Source of the DNA: Bradyrhizobium semiaridum
GTDB taxonomy: Bacteria > Pseudomonadota > Alphaproteobacteria > Rhizobiales > Xanthobacteraceae
Assembly: GCF_020329505.1 (NCBI RefSeq)
Contig: NZ_JAGKJJ010000041.1
Location: 1 to 33,330 of the forward strand
Direction of reading: 5' to 3'
Length of the DNA: 33,330 nt
The position numbers and the translations under genes are program-made. Shown in pieces: positions 16,729 through 23,242 of the stretch (position 1 is the stretch's first letter; each line of letters begins with the position of its first letter). Under the pieces are notes generated by a model. That model did no database searches. It saw only the letters and a program-made list of their open reading frames with translations, and was not told where the DNA came from.

Positions 16729-17250
16729 TCAAGATGGCGCCGTGCCCTGCTTGAACAACCCGACCTTCAAGTCCTTGGCGCGATAGATAATCTCGTCGTC
16801 CATGGAAAGCCACCCGTCGGCGATTCCAAGCACGAGCTTGGACCGCATCACGCGCTTGATATCGACGTTGTACACAACCTTGCGCGCGTGCGGCAGCACC
16901 TGGCCGGAGAACTTCAGTTCGCCGAGACCGAGCGCCCGGCCGCGACCTTCACCGCCGATCCAGCCGAGATAAAAGCCGACCATTTGCCACATGGCGTCGA
17001 GGCCGAGACAGCCCGGCATCACCGGATCGTTCTTGAAATGGCAGCCGAAGAACCAGAGATCGGACTTCACGTCGAGCTCGGCGCGCACCAGCCCCTTGCC
17101 GAATTCGCCGCCGCTGTCGGAGATCTGGCTGATGCGGTCGAACATCAGCATCGGGGGCAGCGGCAACTGGGCGTTGCCGGGCCCGAAAAGCTCGCCCCGG
17201 CCGCAGGCCAGCAAATCCTCATATTCGTAACCGCCGCGCCGATCCAGCAT
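16729..17250 (-). CDS. fabA: 3-hydroxydecanoyl-ACP dehydratase/isomerase
   Basis: 173 aa, hot-dog fold. Dehydrates 3-hydroxydecanoyl-ACP and isomerises the product to cis-3-decenoyl-ACP, the branch point to unsaturated fatty acids. Catalytic H71 (FFGCHFKNDPVMPG) and D85 (LGLDAMWQM) are at the E. coli positions. The ATG at 17250 has GAGAGG about 10 bases upstream; a TTG six codons earlier is less likely. First gene of the fabA-fabB-fabV set and divergent from irr, the arrangement I recall in Bradyrhizobium. Confidence 0.96.
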   Translation of the reverse strand: MLDRRGGYEYEDLLACGRGELFGPGNAQLPLPPMLMFDRISQISDSGGEFGKGLVRAELDVKSDLWFFGCHFKNDPVMPGCLGLDAMWQMVGFYLGWIGGEGRGRALGLGELKFSGQVLPHARKVVYNVDIKRVMRSKLVLGIADGWLSMDDEIIYRAKDLKVGLFKQGTAPS

Positions 17251-17475
17251 CCGCTTTCTACCTCTCAATGTCCCGATGAAGCGCCTTTGGCCTGAGCCGG
17301 ACCTTACCTCGGACGGGAAACTGCAATATCCCGCCGTCGGGCGCTACTTGGGCACGCCGCCGGCCTGATCTCTGCCTGCAACGCATATGTGGTCCGCGCG
17401 CTCTCTAACATAGGCCTAATGGGGCGGCAAAGCGGCATTCAGGTGATAAATTACCGCCTTATCATGGGTTTCTCT

Positions 17476-17525
17476 TGCAACTTGGATGCGTTCTAGTTGC
17501 GAAAAACTTGCATCTGGTAGGCATC
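17476..17525 (+). promoter_or_regulatory. Phased direct repeats, probable Fur operator of irr
   Basis: Five hexamers start at 17476, 17487, 17498, 17509 and 17520, exactly 11 bp apart: TGCAAC, TGCGTT, TGCGAA, TGCATC, GGCATC. From memory, Fur at the B. japonicum irr promoter binds imperfect direct hexamer repeats of this TGC type rather than a classical Fur box. The fourth repeat overlaps the -35 box and the fifth lies in the promoter spacer, so a bound protein would block RNA polymerase. Confidence 0.65.
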
Positions 17526-17536
17526 CTTTTTATATA
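17508..17536 (+). promoter_or_regulatory. irr promoter
   Basis: TTGCAT (17508-17513), a 17-bp spacer and TATATA (17531-17536) are close to the consensus -35 and -10 boxes. Transcription would start near 17543, about 33 bases before the irr ATG. It overlaps the phased repeats. Confidence 0.7.
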
Positions 17537-17575
17537 TATCGGGAATATTGCCTGAGTTAGGTGCATAGAGTGGAT

Positions 17576-18064
17576 ATGAACGAGGAAGTACCGGCTGTGA
17601 AGGATGATGCCGTGCACCCGGCCGCCCGTGGCGCCGGCCACCCGGCCCTGACCGGCTGTCCGTGGCATGACGTCAACGAGATGTTGCAGGCTGCCGGCCT
17701 GCGGCCGACCCGTCAGCGCATGGCGCTGGGCTGGCTGCTGTTCGGCAAGGGCGCCCGTCACCTGACCGCTGAAATGCTGTACGAGGAAGCCACGCTGGCC
17801 AAGGTGCCGGTGTCGCTGGCGACCGTTTACAACACCCTCAACCAGCTCACCGATGCCGGCCTGCTGCGCCAGGTCAGCGTCGACGGCACCAAGACCTATT
17901 TCGACACCAACGTTTCGGCGCATCACCACTTCTATCTCGAGCACAATCACGAGCTGGTCGACATCCACGACTCGAACATGATGCTCTCGAAGATGCCCGA
18001 CGTGCCGGAAGGCTACGAGATTTCCCGCGTCGACATGGTGGTGCGGCTGCGCAAGAAGCGCTGA
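17576..18064 (+). CDS. irr: Iron response regulator Irr (Fur family)
   Basis: 162 aa. Irr is the main iron-responsive transcription factor of Rhizobiales: under iron limitation it represses heme synthesis and iron-rich proteins, and in Bradyrhizobium it is degraded when it binds heme. Both heme-related sites are visible: the heme regulatory motif GCPWHD (C28) and the HHH triplet (residues 116-118). The winged-helix DNA-binding part covers about 30-100 (RPTRQRMALGWLLFG, VSLATVYNTLNQLTDAGLL), followed by the dimerisation domain and VVRLRKKR. The ATG at 17576 gives near-exact agreement with the 163-aa B. japonicum protein; upstream GTGs in frame are less likely. Confidence 0.97.
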   Translation: MNEEVPAVKDDAVHPAARGAGHPALTGCPWHDVNEMLQAAGLRPTRQRMALGWLLFGKGARHLTAEMLYEEATLAKVPVSLATVYNTLNQLTDAGLLRQVSVDGTKTYFDTNVSAHHHFYLEHNHELVDIHDSNMMLSKMPDVPEGYEISRVDMVVRLRKKR

Positions 18065-18090
18065 GCCGTCTGCCGCTGATTTGATTGTTC

Positions 18091-18172
18091 ATGGCCGGGC
18101 TTGTCCCGGCCATTGTCGTTTGGGAGATACCGGTCCCACCGTCGTCACGGCGAAGGCCGGGACGACGATTGA
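18091..18172. repeat. Two REP-like palindromes between irr and the SH3 gene
   Basis: ATGGCCGGG (18091-18099) and CCCGGCCAT (18105-18113) form a perfect 9-bp hairpin with a 5-base loop and a T-containing tail. A second element follows, with CGTCGTCACGGCG and GGCCGGGACGACG arms (about 18140-18168). Both types are dispersed in Bradyrhizobium as I recall. They lie between convergent genes, where the first may terminate irr. Confidence 0.7.
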
Positions 18173-18174
18173 AG

Positions 18175-18708
18175 TCAGTCCACCTTCTCGTCGGCGTAGA
18201 CGCCCCACAGGCGCTGCTGCTCGATCCAGCCGTCGAAGCCGTTGCCGGTGACGCGGCACCAGCTGTTGCTGCACTTCTTGACCTGCGCGACCACGCCGGC
18301 CTGCAGCCGCGCCGCGACCGCGCTGCTGGCATCGGGGCGATCGTAGAGCGAGGCCAGATCGTCCTTGTTCTTCATGGTGACCACCGCGGTGCGGCGGCCG
18401 GACAGCAGGGAGTGATAGACCCAGCCTTCGGAGCCCTCGGAATCGCGGACCCGGCGCCAGTTCTCGAATTCGGCGGTTATTTCGACCGGCAGCCCGGCCC
18501 TCGTGTAGACCCAGGCGACGTCATTGTCCTTGGTCGGACCGGCCCTGACGTTCACGTGGTCGGATTTCAGGCTGACATAGCGCGGGATCGGCAGTCCGCT
18601 GGTGGTCGGGCTGGAGTCCTTGGCCGAATGTCCCGGGATTACCGATGCGCCCAGCATGGACCCGACCAGCGCTACCAATGAACCGAAACGCCAGAACGCC
18701 ACCACCAT
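18175..18708 (-). CDS. Exported SH3-like (SH3b) domain protein
   Basis: 177 aa. An N-terminal hydrophobic segment (VVAFWRFGSLVALVGSMLGASV, within residues 2-23) looks like a signal peptide or anchor. After it comes a bacterial SH3 domain with the typical SDHVNVRAGPTKDNDVAWVY (about 50-69), followed by GWVYHSLLSGRR, and a second SH3-like repeat with SLYDRPDASSAVAARLQAG, CRVTGNGFDGWI. Such domains bind cell-wall peptides or act in envelope proteins; no catalytic domain is present. The ATG at 18708 has AGGAG about 8 bases upstream; the longer reading frame before it lacks support. Function unknown beyond the envelope. Confidence 0.8.
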   Translation of the reverse strand: MVVAFWRFGSLVALVGSMLGASVIPGHSAKDSSPTTSGLPIPRYVSLKSDHVNVRAGPTKDNDVAWVYTRAGLPVEITAEFENWRRVRDSEGSEGWVYHSLLSGRRTAVVTMKNKDDLASLYDRPDASSAVAARLQAGVVAQVKKCSNSWCRVTGNGFDGWIEQQRLWGVYADEKVD

Positions 18709-19047
18709 CAACTCGTCTCCTGCCGAGATGCCCAACCCGCATTCGGCGAGCTGCAACCCAAATCCACGCCTGAGATTTCAGACCCCTCTCGCCACACCAG
18801 CGCCCGGAGCACGCCCTTCCGAGGGGTTCTTGTCTTGGCCCGGCCTTCTGCTAGAGAGGACGGAACGCCTTTCAGAACCAGAACGCCCGGACTTTCCGCG
18901 AAGCAAACGGCGGACAAGTGTCGGGGAACCCTAGGAAACGCGAAGGAAACGCCGGGACAGCGCGGCGATCAGCAGTGTCGAACAACCCGGTTAATGAGCC
19001 CTGAACGGCTTGGTTTTTGCAGGCCGCGGAGTTCATGAAAGCAGGAC
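18709..19047. other. Gap between the SH3 gene and the hydroxyacid dehydrogenase gene
   Basis: 339 bases holding the divergent promoters of both flanking genes. A weak + strand candidate is TTGTCT (18830-18835) with TAGAGA (18852-18857), spacer 16. No hairpin, repeat or coding-like frame stands out. Confidence 0.4.
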
Positions 19048-20049
19048 ATGTCGGTAAAGAAAAAGCCTCTCGTCGTCGTCACCCGCAAGCTGCCGGACTC
19101 GATCGAGACCCGGATGCGCGAGCTGTTCGACGCCAGACTGAATCTCGACGACACGCCGATGACGCCGGAGCAGATCGCGGAAGCGGCGCGCACCGCCGAC
19201 GTGCTGGTGCCGACCGTGACCGACCTGATCCGCGATGACGCGATCAACCAGCCGGACTGCAAGCTGAGGATGATCGCCAATTTCGGCAATGGCGTCGACA
19301 ATATCGACGTGGCCGCGGCGCATGCCCGCGGCATCACCGTCACCAACACGCCGAAGGTGCTGACCGAGGACACCGCCGACATGACCATGGCGCTGATCCT
19401 CGCGGTGCCGCGCCGGCTGATCGAGGGCGCCTCGATCTTGACCGACGGCAAGCACTGGGCGGGCTGGTCGCCGACCTGGATGCTCGGGCACCGCATTGGC
19501 GGCAAGCGGCTCGGCATCATCGGCATGGGCCGGATCGGCCAGGCGGTGGCGCGCCGGGCCCGCGCCTTCGGCCTGCAGATCCACTATCACAACCGCCGCC
19601 CGGTGGCGCCCATGATCGCCGACGAGCTCGGGGCCACCTATTGGGAAAGCCTCGACCAGATGCTGGCGCGGATGGACATCATCTCGGTGAACTGCCCGCA
19701 CACCCCGGCCACCTTCCACCTGCTCTCGGCGCGGCGGCTCAAGCTGATCCGCAAGGAGGCCTATATCGTCAACACCGCGCGCGGCGAGGTGATCGACGAG
19801 GACACGCTGATCAAGTTGATCGAAGCCGGCGAGGTCGGCGGCGCCGGGCTCGACGTCTACGAGCACGAGCCCGCGGTGAACCCGAAGCTGGTCCGGCTCG
19901 CCAAGGCCGGCAAGGTGACGCTGCTGCCGCATATGGGCTCGGCCACCATCGAGGGCCGCGTCGAAATGGGCGAGAAGGTGATCATCAACATCCGCACCTT
20001 CCTCGACAACCACAAGCCGCCGGACCGCGTGCTGCCCAGCATGCTGTAG
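19048..20049 (+). CDS. D-2-hydroxyacid dehydrogenase, glyoxylate reductase-like
   Basis: 333 aa, cytoplasmic NAD(P)H-dependent oxidoreductase. The Rossmann motif GIIGMGRIGQAVARRARAFG lies at about residues 155-175. The catalytic Arg is in NTARGEVIDE (about 245), Glu in YEHEP, and His in LLPHMGSAT (about 293), all conserved. The catalytic-domain segment ANFGNGVDNIDVAAAHARGI (about 77-96) also matches the family. The best match by memory is glyoxylate/hydroxypyruvate reductase GyaR, reducing glyoxylate to glycolate, but other 2-oxoacids are possible. Single gene, convergent with the LysR gene behind a repeat region. Confidence 0.87.
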   Translation: MSVKKKPLVVVTRKLPDSIETRMRELFDARLNLDDTPMTPEQIAEAARTADVLVPTVTDLIRDDAINQPDCKLRMIANFGNGVDNIDVAAAHARGITVTNTPKVLTEDTADMTMALILAVPRRLIEGASILTDGKHWAGWSPTWMLGHRIGGKRLGIIGMGRIGQAVARRARAFGLQIHYHNRRPVAPMIADELGATYWESLDQMLARMDIISVNCPHTPATFHLLSARRLKLIRKEAYIVNTARGEVIDEDTLIKLIEAGEVGGAGLDVYEHEPAVNPKLVRLAKAGKVTLLPHMGSATIEGRVEMGEKVIINIRTFLDNHKPPDRVLPSML

Positions 20050-20060
20050 CCCTCGTAGGG

Positions 20061-20265
20061 GGCGCATTGCCAAAACAGCGAAAACAACCCCATGCAAAGG
20101 AGCCGGGCGGCGGGCACGGTCGCCTGCGGCTGCCCCAATCTCGATGTCGTCCCGGCGCAGGCGGGGACCGATAACCACAGGGCGCGTTGCCAAAACGAAC
20201 TGCGGCTCCAGCGTAGCGCAGCAAGGATCATTTGGGGTAAGGGGTCCCGGCCTTCGCCGGGACGA
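20061..20265. repeat. Composite repeat region between convergent genes
   Basis: GGCGCATTGCCAAAAC (20061-20076) recurs as GGCGCGTTGCCAAAAC (20181-20196), 15 of 16 bases equal and exactly 120 bp apart. Overlapping this is an inverted repeat with perfect 11-base arms TCGTCCCGGCG (20147-20157) and CGCCGGGACGA (20255-20265). Inside it are GGACCGATAACCACA and the ATTTGGGGTAAGGGGTCCCGG segment, which resembles a long dispersed palindrome I remember from Bradyrhizobium genomes. No gene is supported. Confidence 0.7.
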
Positions 20266-20275
20266 TGGCGTAACG

Positions 20276-21196
20276 CTATGTTGCTTTCGTCTTGCTGCGC
20301 GCCTGCTTGCGCCAGTCGGCGACGAACGCCACGAAAGCGGCGAGCGCGGGCGGCGGCTGGCGACGGCCCGGATAATACAGGAACGGGCCGTCGAACGGCG
20401 GGCACCAGTCGTCGAGTACACTGACCAGCGCGCCGGATTTGACGCCATAGCGGACATAGCCCTCGAAGGTCGCCCAGTAGCCGACGCCGTCATGGACCGC
20501 GCGCAGCGCGAGGCCGAGATAGGTGGCGACCAGCTTCGCGGGCGGCGAGACCTTGACCAGGCGGCCGTTCTTCTCGAACTCCCAATCGAACATCACGCCA
20601 CTGCTGAAACGGGTGCGGATGCAGGCGTGCTTCAGCAGGTCCTTGGGATGCATCGGCCGGCCGTGTTTGGCGACATAATCCCGCGAGGCCACCACCGCGT
20701 AGCGCTGCGGGGCGCCGAGCGGCACCGCGATCATGTCCTGCGCCAGATGCTCGCCATAGCGCACGCCGGCGTCAAAGCCCTGCGCGACAATATCGACGAA
20801 GCCGCTGTCGGCGACGATCTCCAGATCGACCTGCGGATATTTTGCCAGGAACGGCCCGACCATCGGCGCCAGCGCGAGGTCCACCGCCGGCGGCGGCGCG
20901 TTGATGCGCAGCCGTCCCGACGGCACCGCGCGCAGGCCGCGCACCTGGTTGAGCGCATCGCCGACATCTGACATCGCGGGGCCGACGCGGGCGAGCAGCA
21001 GTTCGCCGGCCTCGGTGAGCGCGACGCTGCGGGTGGTGCGGTTCATCAGGCGGACGCCGAGCCGCTCCTCCATGTCGCGCAGGCGCTGGCTGAGGCTCGA
21101 TACCGAGACGCGCTGCTCCAGCGCGGCACGCCGGAAATTGCGCGTGCGCGCCACCGCCACGAAGGCGTCGAGGTCACGAAGATCGAAATCCTGCAT
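20276..21196 (-). CDS. LysR-family transcriptional regulator
   Basis: 306 aa. An N-terminal winged helix-turn-helix (about residues 1-60: DLDAFVAVARTRNFRRAALEQRVSVSSLSQRLRDMEERLG, given here as DAFVAVARTRNFRRAALEQ and following) is joined to a periplasmic-binding-protein-like effector domain (about 90-295). The type resembles regulators beside aldo/keto reductases and other detoxification genes. The ATG at 21196 is preferred; eight in-frame residues upstream are not conserved. It is divergently transcribed from the aldo/keto reductase gene, whose transcription it most likely controls, with a LysR-type palindrome in between. The inducer is unknown. Confidence 0.93.
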   Translation of the reverse strand: MQDFDLRDLDAFVAVARTRNFRRAALEQRVSVSSLSQRLRDMEERLGVRLMNRTTRSVALTEAGELLLARVGPAMSDVGDALNQVRGLRAVPSGRLRINAPPPAVDLALAPMVGPFLAKYPQVDLEIVADSGFVDIVAQGFDAGVRYGEHLAQDMIAVPLGAPQRYAVVASRDYVAKHGRPMHPKDLLKHACIRTRFSSGVMFDWEFEKNGRLVKVSPPAKLVATYLGLALRAVHDGVGYWATFEGYVRYGVKSGALVSVLDDWCPPFDGPFLYYPGRRQPPPALAAFVAFVADWRKQARSKTKAT

Positions 21197-21215
21197 TGTT
21201 CGATATAGTGAACAA
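21196..21215. promoter_or_regulatory. LysR-type box between the LysR and aldo/keto reductase genes
   Basis: TTGTTC and GAACAA are perfect 6-base arms separated by 8 bases (21196-21215), and the palindrome contains a T-N11-A core (T21199, A21211). It touches the LysR start codon, so binding there would suit autorepression as well as control of the divergent gene. Sequence pattern only. Confidence 0.5.
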
Positions 21216-21320
21216 GCCATTCGCCATTGTCCAGCTTATCGGCCCGCGCCGGCGGACGCATATCAGCCGCGTCATTCGGGCGGCGGATCATCCGCCGCGA
21301 CGTTCGAGGGAAGCACCATC

Positions 21321-22328
21321 ATGGACACACGCAAACTCGGTTCCACCGGTCCCACGGTCTCGCTGATCGGCCTCGGCGCCATGGGCATGTCCGACTTCTA
21401 CGGTCCCGCCGACCGCAGCGAGAGCATCGCCACCATCCATGCCGCGCTCGATGCCGGCATCACGCTGATCGACACCGGCGATTTCTATGGCATGGGCCAC
21501 AACGAGATGCTGATCGGCGAGGCGCTCAAGGGCCGCAGCCGCGACACCATCCAGATCAGCGTCAAGTTCGGCGCCTTGCGCGACCGCAATTACGGCTTCC
21601 TCGGCTATGACAGCCGGCCGGCCGCGGTGAAGAATTTCGCCGCCTACTCGCTGCAGCGGCTCGGCGTCGACCATATCGACATCTACCGCCCGGCGCGGCT
21701 CGATCCCAATGTGCCGATCGAGGACACGGTCGGCGCGATGGCCGACATGATCAAGGCCGGCTGGATCAAGCATATCGGCCTCTCCGAAGTCGGCTCCGAC
21801 ACCATCCGCCGCGCCCATGCGGTGCATCCGATCGCCGATTTGCAGATCGAATACTCGCTGATCTCGCGCGGCATCGAGACCGACATCCTGAAGACCTGCC
21901 GCGAGCTCGGCATCGGAATCACCGCCTATGGCGTGCTGGCGCGCGGCCTGATCAGCGGGCACTGGTCGAAGGACCGCGCCAATCCAAAAGACTTCCGCTC
22001 GCTCAGCCGGCGCTTCCAGGCCGGCAATATCGATGCCAACCTCGCCCTTGCCGATCGGCTGCGCGTCATCGCAGCGGACGTCGGCGCCTCACCGGCGCAG
22101 GTGGCGATCGCCTGGGTCGCCGCCCAGGGCAACGACATCGTGCCGCTGGTCGGCGCACGGCGGCGCGAGCGGCTGACCGAGGCGCTCGGCGCGCTCGATG
22201 TGAGGCTGACCGACGCGCATCTCGCCGCGCTGGCCGAAGCGTTTCCGCCCGGCGCCGCCGCGGGCGGACGCTATCCGGAGGAACACCTCCGCCACATGGA
22301 CAGCGAAAAGCGGGCGAAGGCTTCGTAA
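21321..22328 (+). CDS. Aldo/keto reductase-family protein with atypical active site
   Basis: 335 aa, TIM-barrel of the AKR superfamily, NADPH-type. The start MDTRKLGSTGPTVSLIGLGA has a GAGGGA ribosome-binding site about 9 bases upstream. Of the catalytic tetrad, D51, Y56 and K82 are present (LIDTGDFYG, SVKFG), but the position usually held by His is Ala125 (IYRPARLDP in place of the usual LHRVDP-like segment). The C-terminus has the cofactor-binding IVPLVGARRRERLTEALGAL. Ala or other residues at the His position are found in a subgroup of AKRs as far as I recall, so activity may be altered rather than lost. Probable target of the divergent LysR regulator. Convergent with moeB, with 2 bases between stops. 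Confidence 0.88.
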   Translation: MDTRKLGSTGPTVSLIGLGAMGMSDFYGPADRSESIATIHAALDAGITLIDTGDFYGMGHNEMLIGEALKGRSRDTIQISVKFGALRDRNYGFLGYDSRPAAVKNFAAYSLQRLGVDHIDIYRPARLDPNVPIEDTVGAMADMIKAGWIKHIGLSEVGSDTIRRAHAVHPIADLQIEYSLISRGIETDILKTCRELGIGITAYGVLARGLISGHWSKDRANPKDFRSLSRRFQAGNIDANLALADRLRVIAADVGASPAQVAIAWVAAQGNDIVPLVGARRRERLTEALGALDVRLTDAHLAALAEAFPPGAAAGGRYPEEHLRHMDSEKRAKAS

Positions 22329-22330
22329 AG

Positions 22331-23131
22331 TCAGAGATGCCCGCTCAGGTCGGTGATGCCGGGCGCATCACCGTTGAGCGGGTTCTGCGGATCGCGCGCG
22401 TAGCGCAGCGTCTCGAACCGCATCGCGCGTGCATCCACCATCAGGAGGCGGCCGACCAGGCCCTCGCCGAAGCCGACGATCTCGCGGATCGCCTCCAGCG
22501 CCATCATCGATCCCAGCACGCCGGCGAGCGCGCCCATCACACCGGCCTCGGCGCAGGCCGGCACCGTGCCGGGCGGCGGCGCTTCCGGAAACAGACAGCG
22601 ATAGGTCGGATTGAATTCGCCGGCCGCGTTCTTCTCATGCGCACGGATCGTGGTCAGCGAGCCGTCGAACTGGCCGAGCGCCGCCGTGATCAGCGGCTTG
22701 CCGGCGAGGAAGCAGGCATCCGAGACCAGGTAGCGGGTCTCGAAATTATCGGAGCCATCGAGCACGAGATCGTAGTTCGCGATCAGCGCCAGCGCGTTGT
22801 TCGCATCGAGCCGCAGGGCATGCGCCTCGAATGTCACATGCGGATTGAGCGCACGGATCTGCGCCGCGGCGCTGTCGACCTTGCGCTTGCCGATATCGGG
22901 CGTCGCATGGATGATCTGGCGCTGCAGATTGGACAGCGACACGATATCGTCATCGACCACGCCGAGCCGGCCGACGCCGGCGGCGGCCAGATACATCAGC
23001 ACCGGCGCGCCGAGACCGCCGGCGCCGATCACCAGCACCGCAGCCTGCTTCAGCGCGTTCTGGCCGGGGCCGCCGACCTCGCGCAGCACGATGTGGCGGG
23101 CGTAGCGTTCGAGTTCGTCAGCAGTCAGCAT
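22331..23131 (-). CDS. moeB: Molybdopterin-synthase adenylyltransferase MoeB-like (ThiF/HesA family)
   Basis: 266 aa, E1-like enzyme. MoeB activates the C-terminal glycine of MoaD by adenylation for molybdopterin synthesis; ThiF does the same for ThiS. Visible: ERYARHIVLREVGGPGQ (about 9-25), the nucleotide-binding VLVIGAGGLGAPV (about 34-46), DDDIVSLSNLQRQ, and DGSDNFETRYLVSD. The C-terminal zinc-binding CxxC pair of E. coli MoeB is not present: TYRC has only one Cys and the tail has none. Start at the ATG 23131 rather than a TTG two codons earlier. MoeB or ThiF cannot be separated by eye; no moaD, thiS or other cofactor genes lie nearby. Confidence 0.85.
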   Translation of the reverse strand: MLTADELERYARHIVLREVGGPGQNALKQAAVLVIGAGGLGAPVLMYLAAAGVGRLGVVDDDIVSLSNLQRQIIHATPDIGKRKVDSAAAQIRALNPHVTFEAHALRLDANNALALIANYDLVLDGSDNFETRYLVSDACFLAGKPLITAALGQFDGSLTTIRAHEKNAAGEFNPTYRCLFPEAPPPGTVPACAEAGVMGALAGVLGSMMALEAIREIVGFGEGLVGRLLMVDARAMRFETLRYARDPQNPLNGDAPGITDLSGHL

Positions 23132-23242
23132 CTTCAATTCCGGCGCGCCAATCCGTGAACCCGGGCGCGATTGGTGTCGACCAAGCAGATGTGCTTCATT
23201 GCGTGGACGTCAATGGTTTCAGTCATCTCGAACGGATTTGTC

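Larger units (their letters stand above)
17251..17575. other. Divergent fabA-irr regulatory gap
   Basis: 325 bases without a gene. The half next to irr holds the phased repeats and promoter described separately. The fabA side (17251-17460) contains no clear consensus promoter; reading the - strand, a TTGCCG with TTAGAG 16 bases further is only a weak candidate. I see no open reading frame with coding character here. Confidence 0.5.

Noticed and set aside
14406..16754. 782-residue + strand open frame opposite fabB and fabV
   Set aside because: Shadow of two conserved - strand genes, spanning their gap without any domain or ribosome site.
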